From contig CAJQTY010000003.1 of the NCBI GenBank assembly GCA_907163075.1, positions 424,637 to 488,636 on the forward strand: a stretch of DNA of 64,000 nt. Direction: 5' to 3'. This document shows, one piece after another, positions 45,240 through 54,183 of this stretch (its first letter is position 1; each line of letters opens with the position of its first letter). Both the position numbers and the translations under genes were made by a program. The stretch comes from an uncultured Rhodocyclaceae bacterium. Lineage in GTDB: Bacteria > Pseudomonadota > Gammaproteobacteria > Burkholderiales > Rhodocyclaceae. The notes under the pieces are model-generated. The model was not told the DNA's origin. It did no database searches and worked only from the letters and a program-made list of their open reading frames with translations.

Positions 45240-45336
45240 TGGTACACGCCGTCTCCCGCTTCATCTCCCTGAGCGGGCGCCTTACGTCTAGTTAAGGCAT
45301 TTTGCCCCCGACTGTCATTGAGCCGGGGGCTTTTTG
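45240..45336 (+). ncRNA. Candidate small RNA with CUCCC loop and intrinsic terminator
   Basis: The gap between hemB and engB holds three hairpins in a row on the plus strand. They are CCCGCT/AGCGGG (45255-45260, 45272-45277) with a loop containing TCTCCC, CCTTA/TAAGG (45280-45284, 45293-45297), and GCCCCCG/CGGGGGC (45304-45310, 45324-45330) followed by TTTTT. Both flanking genes are on the minus strand, so this plus-strand terminator needs its own transcript. A second CTCCC precedes the first stem. Unpaired CUCCC motifs can pair with ribosome-binding sites, as known for several bacterial sRNAs. The 5' end and promoter are not defined. Confidence 0.55.
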
Positions 45337-46043
45337 TTTCCGGCCGCCTTGGCCCCGCTTCTGGCGCTCCAGCCAACGGCCTTGCGGTTCTTCGGCCGCG
45401 CCACCTTCTCGCTACGCAAGCCGACGGGCGGAATCGTTTCCTGCACCGGCGTCATATCGAGCCATGCGCCAAGAATCACCTCGGCTTCAGCCACCCCGGT
45501 TTTCTTCAGGCTGGAAAACAGTTGCAGCGTACAGTTATCGCTGATCCTGGCCAACTCCCCCTGCACTTCACGCAAGGCCAGCGCCTGCTCCTGGCGGGTC
45601 AACTTGTCGGCCTTCGAAAGCAGGATATGGATCGGCTTGCCGGTCTGCGCGAACCAGCCGAGCATCTGCAAATCAAGCTCGGTCAGCGGATGCCGGCTGT
45701 CCATGATCAAAACCAGGCCGACCAGCGGCACGCGAAAACGCAGATAGGGCGCCAGCAGGCCCTCCCACTGCGAGCGGATGTCCTCGGGCGCCTTGGCGAA
45801 ACCGTAACCCGGCAGATCGACGAAGTACTTCCCCTCATCAAGGGTAAAATAATTGAGATGCTGCGTACGGCCTGGTGTCTTGGAGACAAAAGCGAGGCGC
45901 GTGTGATTGGCGAGTGTATTGATGGCCGACGACTTCCCGGCATTCGAACGCCCGGCAAAAGCGATCTCGCGCTGCGAATCGAACGGCATATCGCGCAAAT
46001 TGGCGACGGTCGTGTGAAAAACCGCCTTCTGAAAAAGTGGCAT
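45315..46043 (-). CDS. engB: Ribosome biogenesis GTPase EngB (YihA/YsxC)
   Basis: The 242-residue product has all G motifs: GRSNAGKSS (G1), [11 protein letters not shown] (G3), [12 protein letters not shown] (G4) and an FSSLKKTG (G5) region. A basic C-terminal tail of about 40 residues extends beyond the common length. It is essential for 50S assembly in many bacteria. Its 3' end overlaps, antisense, the terminator stem of the candidate small RNA. Confidence 0.95.
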   Translation of the reverse strand: MPLFQKAVFHTTVANLRDMPFDSQREIAFAGRSNAGKSSAINTLANHTRLAFVSKTPGRTQHLNYFTLDEGKYFVDLPGYGFAKAPEDIRSQWEGLLAPYLRFRVPLVGLVLIMDSRHPLTELDLQMLGWFAQTGKPIHILLSKADKLTRQEQALALREVQGELARISDNCTLQLFSSLKKTGVAEAEVILGAWLDMTPVQETIPPVGLRSEKVARPKNRKAVGWSARSGAKAAGNKKPPAQ

Positions 46044-46152
46044 TGGCAGACCGAAGGGGTTGAGGGTTAGCTGACTAAGCCCTAAAGTGCTATAGAATAT
46101 CAGGTTTGGGAATTTGCTTCTCTGAACTCGGACTCATAAAAGGAGTTTGTAC

Positions 46153-46788
46153 ATGATTCGCACGACTGCACTCGCGGTTCTCATCACCGCCAGCTTCTCC
46201 GTTTTTGCAGCAGAAGAAGCGAAAATCAAACCTGATCTGGCAAAAGGCAAGGCGATCGCCGAGTCGGTTTGCGTCGCCTGCCACGGCGCCGACGGCAACA
46301 GCCCTACGTCGGCCAACCCGAATCTGGCAGGGCAGGGGGCGGAGTATCTGTTCAAGCAACTGTCCGATTTCAAGGCCGCCGAAGGCAAGCCAGCCATGCG
46401 CAGCAATCCGATCATGGGCGGCATGGCAGCACCCCTGAGCGTTGAAGACATGAAGAGCCTGGCTCTCTACTTCTCGCAACAGAAGCAAAAGCCGTCTGCC
46501 GCGACCGACACCAAGCTGGTGGCGAGCGGTCAGAGCATTTGGCGCAAAGGCGACTTCGAGCGCGGCGTACCGGCCTGTGCAGGTTGCCACGGTCCGGCTG
46601 GCGCCGGGGTCCCGGCGCAGTATCCGCGTCTCGCGGGACAGTACGCCGAGTATACCGAAACGCAGTTGAAGAACTTTCGCAGCGAAGAACGGTCGAACGA
46701 TCCCGAAAAAGTGATGCGAACCATTTCCGACAAACTCTCGGACAAACAGATCAAGGCAGTCGCCGACTACATCGCCGGCCTGCGCTGA
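46153..46788 (+). CDS. Cytochrome c4 (diheme)
   Basis: The ATG at 46153 has AGGAG 7 bases upstream, giving 211 residues. After the signal peptide (ALAVLITASFSVFA) are two homologous class I domains with CVACH (near residue 42) and CAGCH (near residue 142). Each has a Met ligand candidate (NPIMGGMAAPL and KVMRTISDKL). Cytochrome c4 carries electrons to cytochrome oxidases in the periplasm. It is divergent from engB, a common arrangement in this group. Confidence 0.93.
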   Translation: MIRTTALAVLITASFSVFAAEEAKIKPDLAKGKAIAESVCVACHGADGNSPTSANPNLAGQGAEYLFKQLSDFKAAEGKPAMRSNPIMGGMAAPLSVEDMKSLALYFSQQKQKPSAATDTKLVASGQSIWRKGDFERGVPACAGCHGPAGAGVPAQYPRLAGQYAEYTETQLKNFRSEERSNDPEKVMRTISDKLSDKQIKAVADYIAGLR

Positions 46789-46856
46789 TTTTTTCCAACC
46801 TAAAAACTATAAACAAAGAACGAAGCCTTGGCTTTTACTCCACACAAGGATGCATC

Positions 46857-47288
46857 ATGAAAACACTCAAACAACTCCTTGAGAGCAAGAACGGTAATCT
46901 TGCCTCCATCGCGCCCGAGCAGACCGTACTGCGTGCGCTCGAGATAATGGCCGAATACGATGTCGGCGCCTTGCTCGTTTGCGATGGAAAACATCTGGCG
47001 GGAGTTTTCTCGGAACGTGACTATGCACGCAAGGTGATCCTGCAGGGCAAGTCCTCAAAGCACACGAAGGTCAGCGAAGTAATGTCCGGCAAGGTGGTTT
47101 ACGTGACGCTTGATCGTACGATCGAGGAATGCATGGCGATCATGACGGACAAACACATCCGTCACTTGCCTGTTCTCGATGACCAGCACAATGTTGTCGG
47201 TATCGTTTCGGTTGGCGACATGATCAAGGAAACAATCAGCCAGCAGAAGTTCATCATCGAACAGCTTGAAGGCTATATCGCCAGCTGA
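46857..47288 (+). CDS. Two-CBS-domain protein
   Basis: The 143-residue product consists of a CBS pair (residues ~10-65 and ~75-130) with the typical EYDVGALLVCDGKHLAGVFS and DKHIRHLPVLDDQHNVVGIV strands. Stand-alone CBS proteins bind adenine nucleotides and act as regulators. No enzyme domain is attached. It may be co-transcribed with cytochrome c4, 68 bases upstream. Confidence 0.92.
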   Translation: MKTLKQLLESKNGNLASIAPEQTVLRALEIMAEYDVGALLVCDGKHLAGVFSERDYARKVILQGKSSKHTKVSEVMSGKVVYVTLDRTIEECMAIMTDKHIRHLPVLDDQHNVVGIVSVGDMIKETISQQKFIIEQLEGYIAS

Positions 47289-47314
47289 CGCCCACGTCGG
47301 CTACGTAAAAAAAA

Positions 47315-47343
47315 GAGCAGGGGTTTTCCCCTGCTCTTTTTCT
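47315..47343. terminator. Bidirectional intrinsic terminator
   Basis: The perfect stem GAGCAGGGG/CCCCTGCTC (47315-47323, 47328-47336) with a TTTT loop is flanked by an A-run on the left and TTTTTCTT on the right. It can end both the CBS gene and the convergent gpmI gene. Confidence 0.9.
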
Positions 47344-47376
47344 TCCGCGATTACCGCTGCCGGGCGGATGTCTGGC

Positions 47377-49029
47377 CTATTTTATTTCCAGCAGGCTCTC
47401 GTCCCATTTGGCATGTTTTTCGAGGCCGAGAAGATTGGCCGTCGTCGCCGCGATGTTGGATAGCCCGGCGGTCGCCGTCTGTTTCAGGCCGAGCTTGCCG
47501 CCAGTCGCATTGTCGTAGAGGATCAGCGGAACCGGGTTTAGGGTGTGCGCGGTCTTGGCCTTGAACGACCCGTCCTTGTTCTGTGCCGGCAGCTTGGTCT
47601 TCTTGTCCAGTTCATACATTTCGTCGGCGTTGCCGTGGTCGGCGGTGATCAGCGCAACGCCGCCCAGCGCATCGATCACCGGCAGGATGCGCGCAATTTC
47701 GAGGTCAACCGCCTCGATCGCCATCGTCGCCGCGCGGAAATTACCCGTGTGACCGACCATGTCGCCGTTGGCGAAATTGCAGCGCAGCGTCCTGTACTTG
47801 CCGCTTTTCAGCGCCTCGATCATGGCATCGGCGATTTCGGCCGCCTTCATCCACGGGCGCTGCTCGAACGGAACCACGTCGCTCGGTACTTCCTGGTAAG
47901 TTTCACCTTCGAACTTGCCGGAGCGGTTGCCGTTCCAGAAGTAGGTCACATGGCCAAACTTCTGTGTCTCGGAACAGGCGAACTGCGTGATCCCGCCCTT
48001 GGCGAACCACTCGCCAGAGGTATCGAGAATGGCTGGCGGATTGACCAGAAAGCGCTTCGGCAGCTTCAGGTCGCCATCGTATTGCAGCATGCCGGCATAG
48101 GTGACTTTCGGCACGCGGATGCGGTCGAACTTGTCGAAATTCGTTTCCTCGAAGGCACGGGTAATTTCGATCGCGCGGTCACCGCGGAAGTTGTAGAAGA
48201 CCACCGAGTCGCCGTCCTCGACCGTGCCGACCGGCTTGCCGTCGCGGGCGATGACGAAGGGCGGCAGATCCTGGTCGATGGTTCCGGGAAACTTGACGCG
48301 CAGTTCCTTCACCGCCGCCGAGGCGCTGGCGAACTGATCGCCTTCGCCCAGGATATGCGTATGCCAGCCCCGGTCGACCATGCTCCAGTTGGCGTCGTAA
48401 CGGTCCATGGTGATATTCATGCGGCCGCCACCCGAGGCGATCTGCGCATCGAAACCGCCGCCATTGACTTCGGCGAGAAAGGCCTCAAACGGTTCGACGT
48501 AGTCGAGCGCGCTGGTTTCCGGCACATCACGGCCGTCAAGCAGGGCGTGGATGCGCACCGCCTTGACGCCCTCTTCCCTGGCACGCAGCACCATGGCCTT
48601 CAGGTGATCGATGTGGCTATGCACGTTGCCGTCAGAAAACAGACCGATGAAGTGAATCGCGCCGGCTTTTCCGTTGGCCCCGGCCTTGGCGCCGGCAACC
48701 ACCTGCTGCCACGCCTCGCCCTGCCAGATGGCGCCCGACGCAATGGCGTCGGCGACCAGCGATGCGCCCTGACTGTACACCTGGCCGGCACCGATGGCGT
48801 TGTGACCGACTTCGGAATTGCCCATGTCCTCGTCGGACGGCATGCCTACCGCCGTGCCGTGCGCGCGCAGGGTGATGTTCGGATAATTGGCGAAGAGCCG
48901 GTCAAGCGTCGGCTTTTTCGCCGCGGCAATGGCGCTGCCGGCATCGGACTTGGGCAGGCCGTAGCCGTCCATGACGATGGTAACCACCGGGCCCTGGACT
49001 CCGGCGAACGAGGCAAGTTTTTTCAACAT
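47377..49029 (-). CDS. gpmI: Cofactor-independent phosphoglycerate mutase
   Basis: The ATG at 49029 gives 550 residues. The alkaline-phosphatase-fold motifs are visible: VTIVMDGYGLPKSD, the catalytic Ser in DMGNSEVGHNAIGAG, MGRFDA-like MNITMDRYDANWS, and metal ligands in LITADHGNADEM and KTKLP...TAHTLNPVPLIL. It interconverts 3- and 2-phosphoglycerate with manganese. It stands alone between convergent and bio genes. Confidence 0.95.
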   Translation of the reverse strand: MLKKLASFAGVQGPVVTIVMDGYGLPKSDAGSAIAAAKKPTLDRLFANYPNITLRAHGTAVGMPSDEDMGNSEVGHNAIGAGQVYSQGASLVADAIASGAIWQGEAWQQVVAGAKAGANGKAGAIHFIGLFSDGNVHSHIDHLKAMVLRAREEGVKAVRIHALLDGRDVPETSALDYVEPFEAFLAEVNGGGFDAQIASGGGRMNITMDRYDANWSMVDRGWHTHILGEGDQFASASAAVKELRVKFPGTIDQDLPPFVIARDGKPVGTVEDGDSVVFYNFRGDRAIEITRAFEETNFDKFDRIRVPKVTYAGMLQYDGDLKLPKRFLVNPPAILDTSGEWFAKGGITQFACSETQKFGHVTYFWNGNRSGKFEGETYQEVPSDVVPFEQRPWMKAAEIADAMIEALKSGKYRTLRCNFANGDMVGHTGNFRAATMAIEAVDLEIARILPVIDALGGVALITADHGNADEMYELDKKTKLPAQNKDGSFKAKTAHTLNPVPLILYDNATGGKLGLKQTATAGLSNIAATTANLLGLEKHAKWDESLLEIK

Positions 49030-49107
49030 GATGTATTCCTGCAATGGATTGAAAAATCGGAAACAAACGGCGGGGACGAAGCATTTATCATAGTCAATTT
49101 ATGCCGC

Positions 49108-49995
49108 TTAGCGAAGCCGTTGCTTCGGGTCGAAGCGGACAATCGTACTCCCGTCCGCAGACTTTCTCGGCTGGGCCTTCCAGGCATGTCCGTAAACTAC
49201 CTCGAATGTCGCCGGCAAGCGCCCGTCATCAAACAGTTTCTCATAGTTCGCACGCGCCGCCAGCCACGCCGAGCGGCCCGTCAGCCCGCGGCGGCGCGCC
49301 AGCATGGCGCAGCCGGAACCACTCTGGCGCAGGTCCCGGAACAGGTCGTCGAGACTTGAATAGGTCATAGTCAGCACTTCCACGTCCATGACCGGATCGC
49401 TGAAGCCGCACTCGAGCAACATGTCGCCGTAATCATGCATGTCGGCAAAACGCTGGGTATGCTCGTAACCGTCGGAAAAACTGGCGCGCAGTTCTTTCAG
49501 CGTATCCGGGCCAAAGGTGGAAAACATCAGCAGGCCGCCGACACCCAGCGTGCGCTGCAACTCGCGGAAGGCCGGCACGGGATTATCCAGCCAGTGCAGC
49601 ATCAGGTTCGACCAGATCAAGCCGAGCGACCCCGCCTTGACCGGCAGGGCCAGCGCATCGGCGGCGAGCAGCGCGGTCCTGTTGCCGCGCAGGAAGGGGA
49701 GCAGCCAGCGCAGGCGCGAACGCTGCCCGCGTCCGGCGTTGAGCATGGCTTCGCTGACATCGGCGGCGAGCAATTGCGACTTCGGATAACGTTCGCCCAG
49801 CGCGGCAAGGCTAGCCCCGGTACCGCAGCCCAGATCAAGCACGCGCTCGGGTTCGATCTTGACGTAGTCGAGCCGTTCGAGCATGCGGCTGCCGATTTCG
49901 CGCTGCAGAACGGCGACGCCATCGTAGCTCGCCGCCGCACGCGCGAAATTGCGCCGCACCTGGCGCGAATCGACGAATGGCGCCGGCGCATCCAT
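49108..49995 (-). CDS. bioC: Malonyl-ACP O-methyltransferase BioC
   Basis: The ATG at 49995 gives 295 residues; its ribosome-binding site is weak, and coupling to bioB, 6 bases upstream, is likely. SAM-binding motif I is VLDLGCGTGASLAAL, followed by the BioC-type SNLMLHWLDNPVPAFRELQR segment and FSTFGPDTLKELR. BioC methylates malonyl-ACP to start pimelate synthesis for biotin. Confidence 0.92.
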   Translation of the reverse strand: MDAPAPFVDSRQVRRNFARAAASYDGVAVLQREIGSRMLERLDYVKIEPERVLDLGCGTGASLAALGERYPKSQLLAADVSEAMLNAGRGQRSRLRWLLPFLRGNRTALLAADALALPVKAGSLGLIWSNLMLHWLDNPVPAFRELQRTLGVGGLLMFSTFGPDTLKELRASFSDGYEHTQRFADMHDYGDMLLECGFSDPVMDVEVLTMTYSSLDDLFRDLRQSGSGCAMLARRRGLTGRSAWLAARANYEKLFDDGRLPATFEVVYGHAWKAQPRKSADGSTIVRFDPKQRLR

Positions 49996-50001
49996 GAACA
50001 A

Positions 50002-50988
50002 TCAGATCGGGCGCAAACCAAGCTTGTCGAACAGTTCCAGGTCGCGACTGGTTCCGGCATTGCTCGTGGTCAACAGCTTGTCGCAATAGAAAATCGAATT
50101 GGCGCCGGCGAAGAAACACATCGCCTGCATTTCGTCCGACATCGCCTCGCGACCCGCCGAAAGACGGACAAAACTGGTCGGCATGGTGATGCGCGCGGCG
50201 GCAATGGTGCGAACGAACTCGAAGCTGTCGACTTTTTCCGTCGCCGCCAGCGGCGTGCCCGGGATAGCCACCAGGTTATTGATCGGCACCGATTCCGGCG
50301 GCGGATTCAGGTTGGCGAGCTGCGCCACCATCGCCGCTCGGTTGCGGCGCGACTCGCCGAGGCCCAGGATGCCGCCCGAGCAGACCTTGATGCCGGCCTG
50401 GCGCACCTGCGCGATGGTATCGATGCGATCGGAATGCTTGTGCGTGGTGATGACTTTGTCGTAGTACTCGGAGTCGGTATCCAGATTGTGGTTGTAGTAG
50501 TCAAGACCGGCGTCCTTGAGCTTGTCGGCCTGCCCATCCTTGAGCATGCCCAGCGTCACGCAGGTTTCCATGCCCAGGGATTTGACCTCGCGGATCATCT
50601 GGGTGACGACCTCAAGTTCCTTTTCCTTGGGACCACGCCACGCCGCGCCCATGCAGAAACGCGTCGCGCCCTTGGCCTTGGCTTCCCTGGCGGCGGACAG
50701 CACGTCCTCGATCTGCATCAATGCCTCGCGCTCGGTCGACTTGTAACGCGCCGACTGCGAACAGTAATTGCAATCCTCCGGACAGCCGCCGGTCTTGATC
50801 GAAATCAGCGCCGAGCGCTGGACCGCATTAGGGTCGAAGTGCTCGCGGTGCACCTGCTGCGCGCGGAATAACAGATCCATCAGCGGCAACTGGTAAAGGG
50901 CCTCGACCTGCGAGACTGTCCATTTGGCCGTACCGGCCGGAAAGGCCGCAGCGGGAGTTAGCGACACGGCGGGAGAAATCGTATTCAT
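50002..50988 (-). CDS. bioB: Biotin synthase
   Basis: The 328-residue radical SAM enzyme has its iron-sulfur motif in [15 protein letters not shown] and the second-cluster region with conserved Arg near [19 protein letters not shown]. BioB inserts sulfur into dethiobiotin. It is followed by bioC in one operon; bioA, bioF and bioD are not in the window. Confidence 0.97.
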   Translation of the reverse strand: MNTISPAVSLTPAAAFPAGTAKWTVSQVEALYQLPLMDLLFRAQQVHREHFDPNAVQRSALISIKTGGCPEDCNYCSQSARYKSTEREALMQIEDVLSAAREAKAKGATRFCMGAAWRGPKEKELEVVTQMIREVKSLGMETCVTLGMLKDGQADKLKDAGLDYYNHNLDTDSEYYDKVITTHKHSDRIDTIAQVRQAGIKVCSGGILGLGESRRNRAAMVAQLANLNPPPESVPINNLVAIPGTPLAATEKVDSFEFVRTIAAARITMPTSFVRLSAGREAMSDEMQAMCFFAGANSIFYCDKLLTTSNAGTSRDLELFDKLGLRPI

Positions 50989-51068
50989 GGGCAGGACCTA
51001 GAGGAAAGAAGGAGACATGCTGGAAACATGCGTGCACAATAGTCGAACCGCTCAGGGACGGTTCGGAA

Positions 51069-51821
51069 ATGTCGATTTTAACCCAAAAAAAGGTCTCGAA
51101 TGCCGGCACCCGACGCCTGCTCGGCAGGCTGTTCGCCCAGGATTGCCTGCTCTGCGCTGCCGCCAGTGCCGACCGCATCCTCTGCCGCGCCTGTGCCGCC
51201 GACCTGCCCCGGCTTCCGAAACCTTGCTGCCCCCGATGCGCCCTGCCGACACCGAATGGCGAAATCTGCGGCCACTGCCTGGCCAAACCGCCTCACTACG
51301 ACGCCACGCTTGCCGCCTATCGCTATGACTTCCCACTGGACAAACTGGTTCAATCGTTCAAGTACGGGCATCGCCTGGCCCTTGGTGCCTACTTCGGGCA
51401 ACAACTGGCCGTGCTCGCCGAAACGCTGGCCGGAGCGTTGTCCGAAACGCTCCCCAAACCGTTCGCCGCCGACGTGATCATGCCACTGCCGCTCCACCCC
51501 GAGCGCCTGCGCGAACGCGGCTTCAATCAGGCGCTTGAACTCGCGCGCCCGGTCGCCGCGGCGTTGCACCGACCGCTTGACACGGCCACTTGCCGCCGTA
51601 CGCGCAACACGCCGGCGCAGGCCAACCTGGCCTGGCGGGAGCGGATGAAGAATATCCATGGCGCCTTCCACTGCTCGGCTGATCTGACGGGACAGCGCAT
51701 AGTTCTCGTCGATGACGTGATGACCACCGGCGCATCGCTCGACGAGTGCGCGCGCACGCTAAAATTGCATGGCGCCGCCGAGATTGTTGTGCTGGTCGTG
51801 GCGCGGGCACTGCCAAAGTAA
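51069..51821 (+). CDS. comF: ComF family phosphoribosyltransferase-like protein
   Basis: The 250-residue product has an N-terminal Cys cluster of the double-zinc-ribbon type (CLLC, CRAC, CCPRC, CGHC; residues ~25-75). A PRTase-like domain follows with the PRPP loop VLVDDVMTTGASLDEC and the RGFNQALELARPVA region. ComF is needed for DNA uptake in transformable species. It is divergent from bioB. The IS element starts 37 bases after its stop. Confidence 0.92.
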   Translation: MSILTQKKVSNAGTRRLLGRLFAQDCLLCAAASADRILCRACAADLPRLPKPCCPRCALPTPNGEICGHCLAKPPHYDATLAAYRYDFPLDKLVQSFKYGHRLALGAYFGQQLAVLAETLAGALSETLPKPFAADVIMPLPLHPERLRERGFNQALELARPVAAALHRPLDTATCRRTRNTPAQANLAWRERMKNIHGAFHCSADLTGQRIVLVDDVMTTGASLDECARTLKLHGAAEIVVLVVARALPK

Positions 51822-51854
51822 TTCCGCTTCGCCGTGGAACCTGTCTGGCTATGA

Positions 51855-51858
51855 CTAA
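51855..51858. repeat. Left target-site duplication of the IS (CTAA)
   Basis: CTAA here and at 53049-53052 flank the IS element exactly outside its inverted ends. A 4-bp duplication fits IS5-family transposition. Confidence 0.75.
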
Positions 51859-53048
51859 GGATGGTCTGAACAACTGCCGCCAAAGCTGAGCATCGGTGTC
51901 AGAACGCAACAGCAAGAGCAGCTGATTCGTAAAACGAGGCGGTTTGGCGGCGGTTTTCGCATGAACTTCCGTGTATCCCGTTTCATGGGCACACCTCGGG
52001 TGTCATCGCCAACAATCGCCGCCGAGCCATCCAGAGATTTGATAAGGCGAAGAGCGTCATCAACGCCGCGGTATTCTTGGCCAGGCCGCGATAGCGAACT
52101 TTCGTGAATCCGAACTGGCGCTTGATGACGCGGAACGGATGTTCAACCTTGGCGCGGATGCTGGCCTTGAGATGTTCAAGTTGCTCGATGAGCGTCGTTG
52201 ATTTCAGGCTCTTGTCGAGCACGCGACGCTTCCCCGGACGCATGGCGACGTTCCAGCGCGCCTTGCCCGTGGCGTCAGGGCGTTTCTCGGCGCCTTGATA
52301 GCCCGCGTCGCCGAACGCCTCTTCCTCCTCACCATGCAGCAAGGCATTGGCTTGGGTCACGTCATTAACGTTCGCTGCCGTGCCAATCACCGTATGAACC
52401 AGGCCTGAATCGGCATCGACGCCGATGTGCGCTTTCATTCCGAAATGCCACTGATTGCCTTTCTTGGTCTGATGCATCTCGGGGTCGCGCTTGCCGTCCT
52501 TATTCTTGGTCGAACTCGGCGCGGCAATGAGCGTGGCGTCGACCGCCGTGCCGTGTCGCAACGAAAGGCCTTTCTCCGACAGCACCGCATTGACCTCGGC
52601 AAACAGCGCGACCGCCAGTGCATTAGCTTCAAGAAGATGGCGGAACTTCAGGATCGTTGTCTCGTCCGGGATCGTATCCTCAAAGGCGTCCAAGCCAGCG
52701 AACTGGCGCAAGAGCGGAATGTCATGCAGCGCTTCTTCCATTGCCGGGTCCGAGTAGCCAAACCAGTGCTGCATAAAGTGAATCCGCAACATCACCGACA
52801 GAGGCATCGGACGGCGGCCACGACCAGCCTTCGGATAAACCGGTTCAATCAGGCCTTCGAGCCGAAACCACGGCACCACCGCGTTCATCTCCGCAAGAAA
52901 CTCAGCCTTGCGCGTCACCTTGCCACGCTTCGGCAGAAATCCCGTTTCGGCCAGACTCAGTTGCTTCATCGATTTCTCGCTCATCTCGGTGCAATACCGA
53001 AATTATCCCCGCTCAGCTCAGCCATGTCCTGACTTGATCAGAGTCTCC
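51859..53048 (-). mobile_element. IS5-family insertion sequence, 1190 bp
   Basis: Imperfect terminal inverted repeats begin GGATGGTCTGAACAA on the left and GGAGACTCTGATCAA on the right (read inward). They share GGA, TCTGA and CAA in register. One transposase gene fills the interior, and both ends abut a CTAA duplication. The element looks complete and recently inserted, since the duplication is intact. It lies between two convergent chromosomal genes, comF and mshN. Confidence 0.85.
51983..52984 (-). CDS. IS5-family DDE transposase
   Basis: The 333-residue product has the DUF772 N-terminal domain (LSVMLRIHFMQHWFGYSDPA) and a DDE catalytic core. Asp residues are seen in TAVDATLIAAPS and AFGDAGYQGAEKR, and the Glu lies in RAKVEHPFRVIKRQFGF. 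It is uninterrupted and full length, so the element may be active. Confidence 0.93.
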   Translation of the reverse strand: MSEKSMKQLSLAETGFLPKRGKVTRKAEFLAEMNAVVPWFRLEGLIEPVYPKAGRGRRPMPLSVMLRIHFMQHWFGYSDPAMEEALHDIPLLRQFAGLDAFEDTIPDETTILKFRHLLEANALAVALFAEVNAVLSEKGLSLRHGTAVDATLIAAPSSTKNKDGKRDPEMHQTKKGNQWHFGMKAHIGVDADSGLVHTVIGTAANVNDVTQANALLHGEEEEAFGDAGYQGAEKRPDATGKARWNVAMRPGKRRVLDKSLKSTTLIEQLEHLKASIRAKVEHPFRVIKRQFGFTKVRYRGLAKNTAALMTLFALSNLWMARRRLLAMTPEVCP

Positions 53049-54179
53049 CTAACGCAGCTTCTGGTCGACCAGCGCCGACAATTCCGCGTTGAGGCTGCCG
53101 CTTTGCCGGGCGCGCAGAAAGGCTTCCCTGGCCTCGACGCTGCTTCCCTCGGCCTCCAGCGTCAGGCCCAGGCCGAGCCACCAGCGCCCGTCGCCCGGTG
53201 CCAGGCGACTTGCCGTTTGATAGTGCTCAGCCGCCTCCCGGTGGCGCCCGAGGCGCTGCAGAATGTGCCCGGTGAAGCCCTGATAGTCGGCATTGCCACC
53301 CGCCGCCGGCTGCGAGTAATTGAGCGTCTGCCAGGCCCCGGCAAGATCGCCACGGTCGACCTGCAGACGTGCCAGGCTCATCGCCCAGCCGAGCTGCGCC
53401 GGCTGCGCCTGCAAGCCGTCCTGCAGGACCTGCATGGCCTCCTCCGGCCGCTTGGCTTCGAGCAGCAAGCGAACCAGCAACTGCCGCGAGGCGCTATGAA
53501 AGACGTCCTGCCGCAGCGCGCTGCGCAAACCGTCCATGGCTTCCGCAAGGCGCCCCTGGTTGACCGCGGCGATGGCCTTGCGATACTCGCCCTCGGCCCG
53601 ATCACGTGGCGAACCGGCTGCATCGCTGCGCTCGATCGGCGCCGGACGGCCGGGTTTTACGGCCTCCACAGGCACGGCGGCGACCGCGGGCAGCGGCGGC
53701 CGTTCGGGCGCGACGGCCCGGTTGCGCTCGTCGATGGGCTTCTTTTCGGCAGCTTTCTCGGCGGTAACTGGCCGTGTTTCAAGCTTTTTTTCTTCCTGCG
53801 GTTTTATCATCTCGGACATGCGCAGGCTGCCGTCAAGCTCTTGCAGGGGCGAGGCGGCCGGTGGCTCCGGCTCGGCCGGTGGCGGTTCGGCCTGAACGGC
53901 TTTTTCCGGCGCGCCGACGGGCGCTGCCGGAAGTGCCGGCGGTAACGCGACGACGACCGGCACGGCCGGAGCAGCGGCGGCTGGAGCTTCGTTCCTCGCC
54001 GCCCACTGCTGGAAGGCAAAGGCGCCGGCCAGCAGCACCGTGACCAGCCCGAGGATGAGCGGCAGACGCGAGGCCGGGGCTTTCGGCAAGGGGCGCACGT
54101 CGTTCGGCAGGCTGGCGCCAACGCCGTGCGCTGCCCGCCGCGCATCGAGATCCTGCAGCATCTGGTTGATCAGACTCAT
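53049..54179 (-). CDS. mshN: MSHA biogenesis protein MshN (TPR)
   Basis: The ATG at 54179 gives 376 residues; the longer upstream frame overlaps mshM and is not used. The protein begins MSLINQMLQDLDARR, typical of MshN. It has one membrane helix (RLPLILGLVTVLLAGAFAF, residues ~35-55), a long Pro/Ala-rich periplasmic linker, and TPR repeats at residues ~210-376. Its TAG stop is part of the CTAA duplicated by the IS, so the gene is intact although the IS begins next to it. It is the last gene of the msh operon. Confidence 0.88.
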   Translation of the reverse strand: MSLINQMLQDLDARRAAHGVGASLPNDVRPLPKAPASRLPLILGLVTVLLAGAFAFQQWAARNEAPAAAAPAVPVVVALPPALPAAPVGAPEKAVQAEPPPAEPEPPAASPLQELDGSLRMSEMIKPQEEKKLETRPVTAEKAAEKKPIDERNRAVAPERPPLPAVAAVPVEAVKPGRPAPIERSDAAGSPRDRAEGEYRKAIAAVNQGRLAEAMDGLRSALRQDVFHSASRQLLVRLLLEAKRPEEAMQVLQDGLQAQPAQLGWAMSLARLQVDRGDLAGAWQTLNYSQPAAGGNADYQGFTGHILQRLGRHREAAEHYQTASRLAPGDGRWWLGLGLTLEAEGSSVEAREAFLRARQSGSLNAELSALVDQKLR

Positions 54180-54183
54180 GCCA

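Noticed and set aside
47545-49359. A 604-codon open frame opposite gpmI and bioC
   Set aside because: It covers two well-supported genes on the other strand and has composition typical of a high-GC antisense frame.
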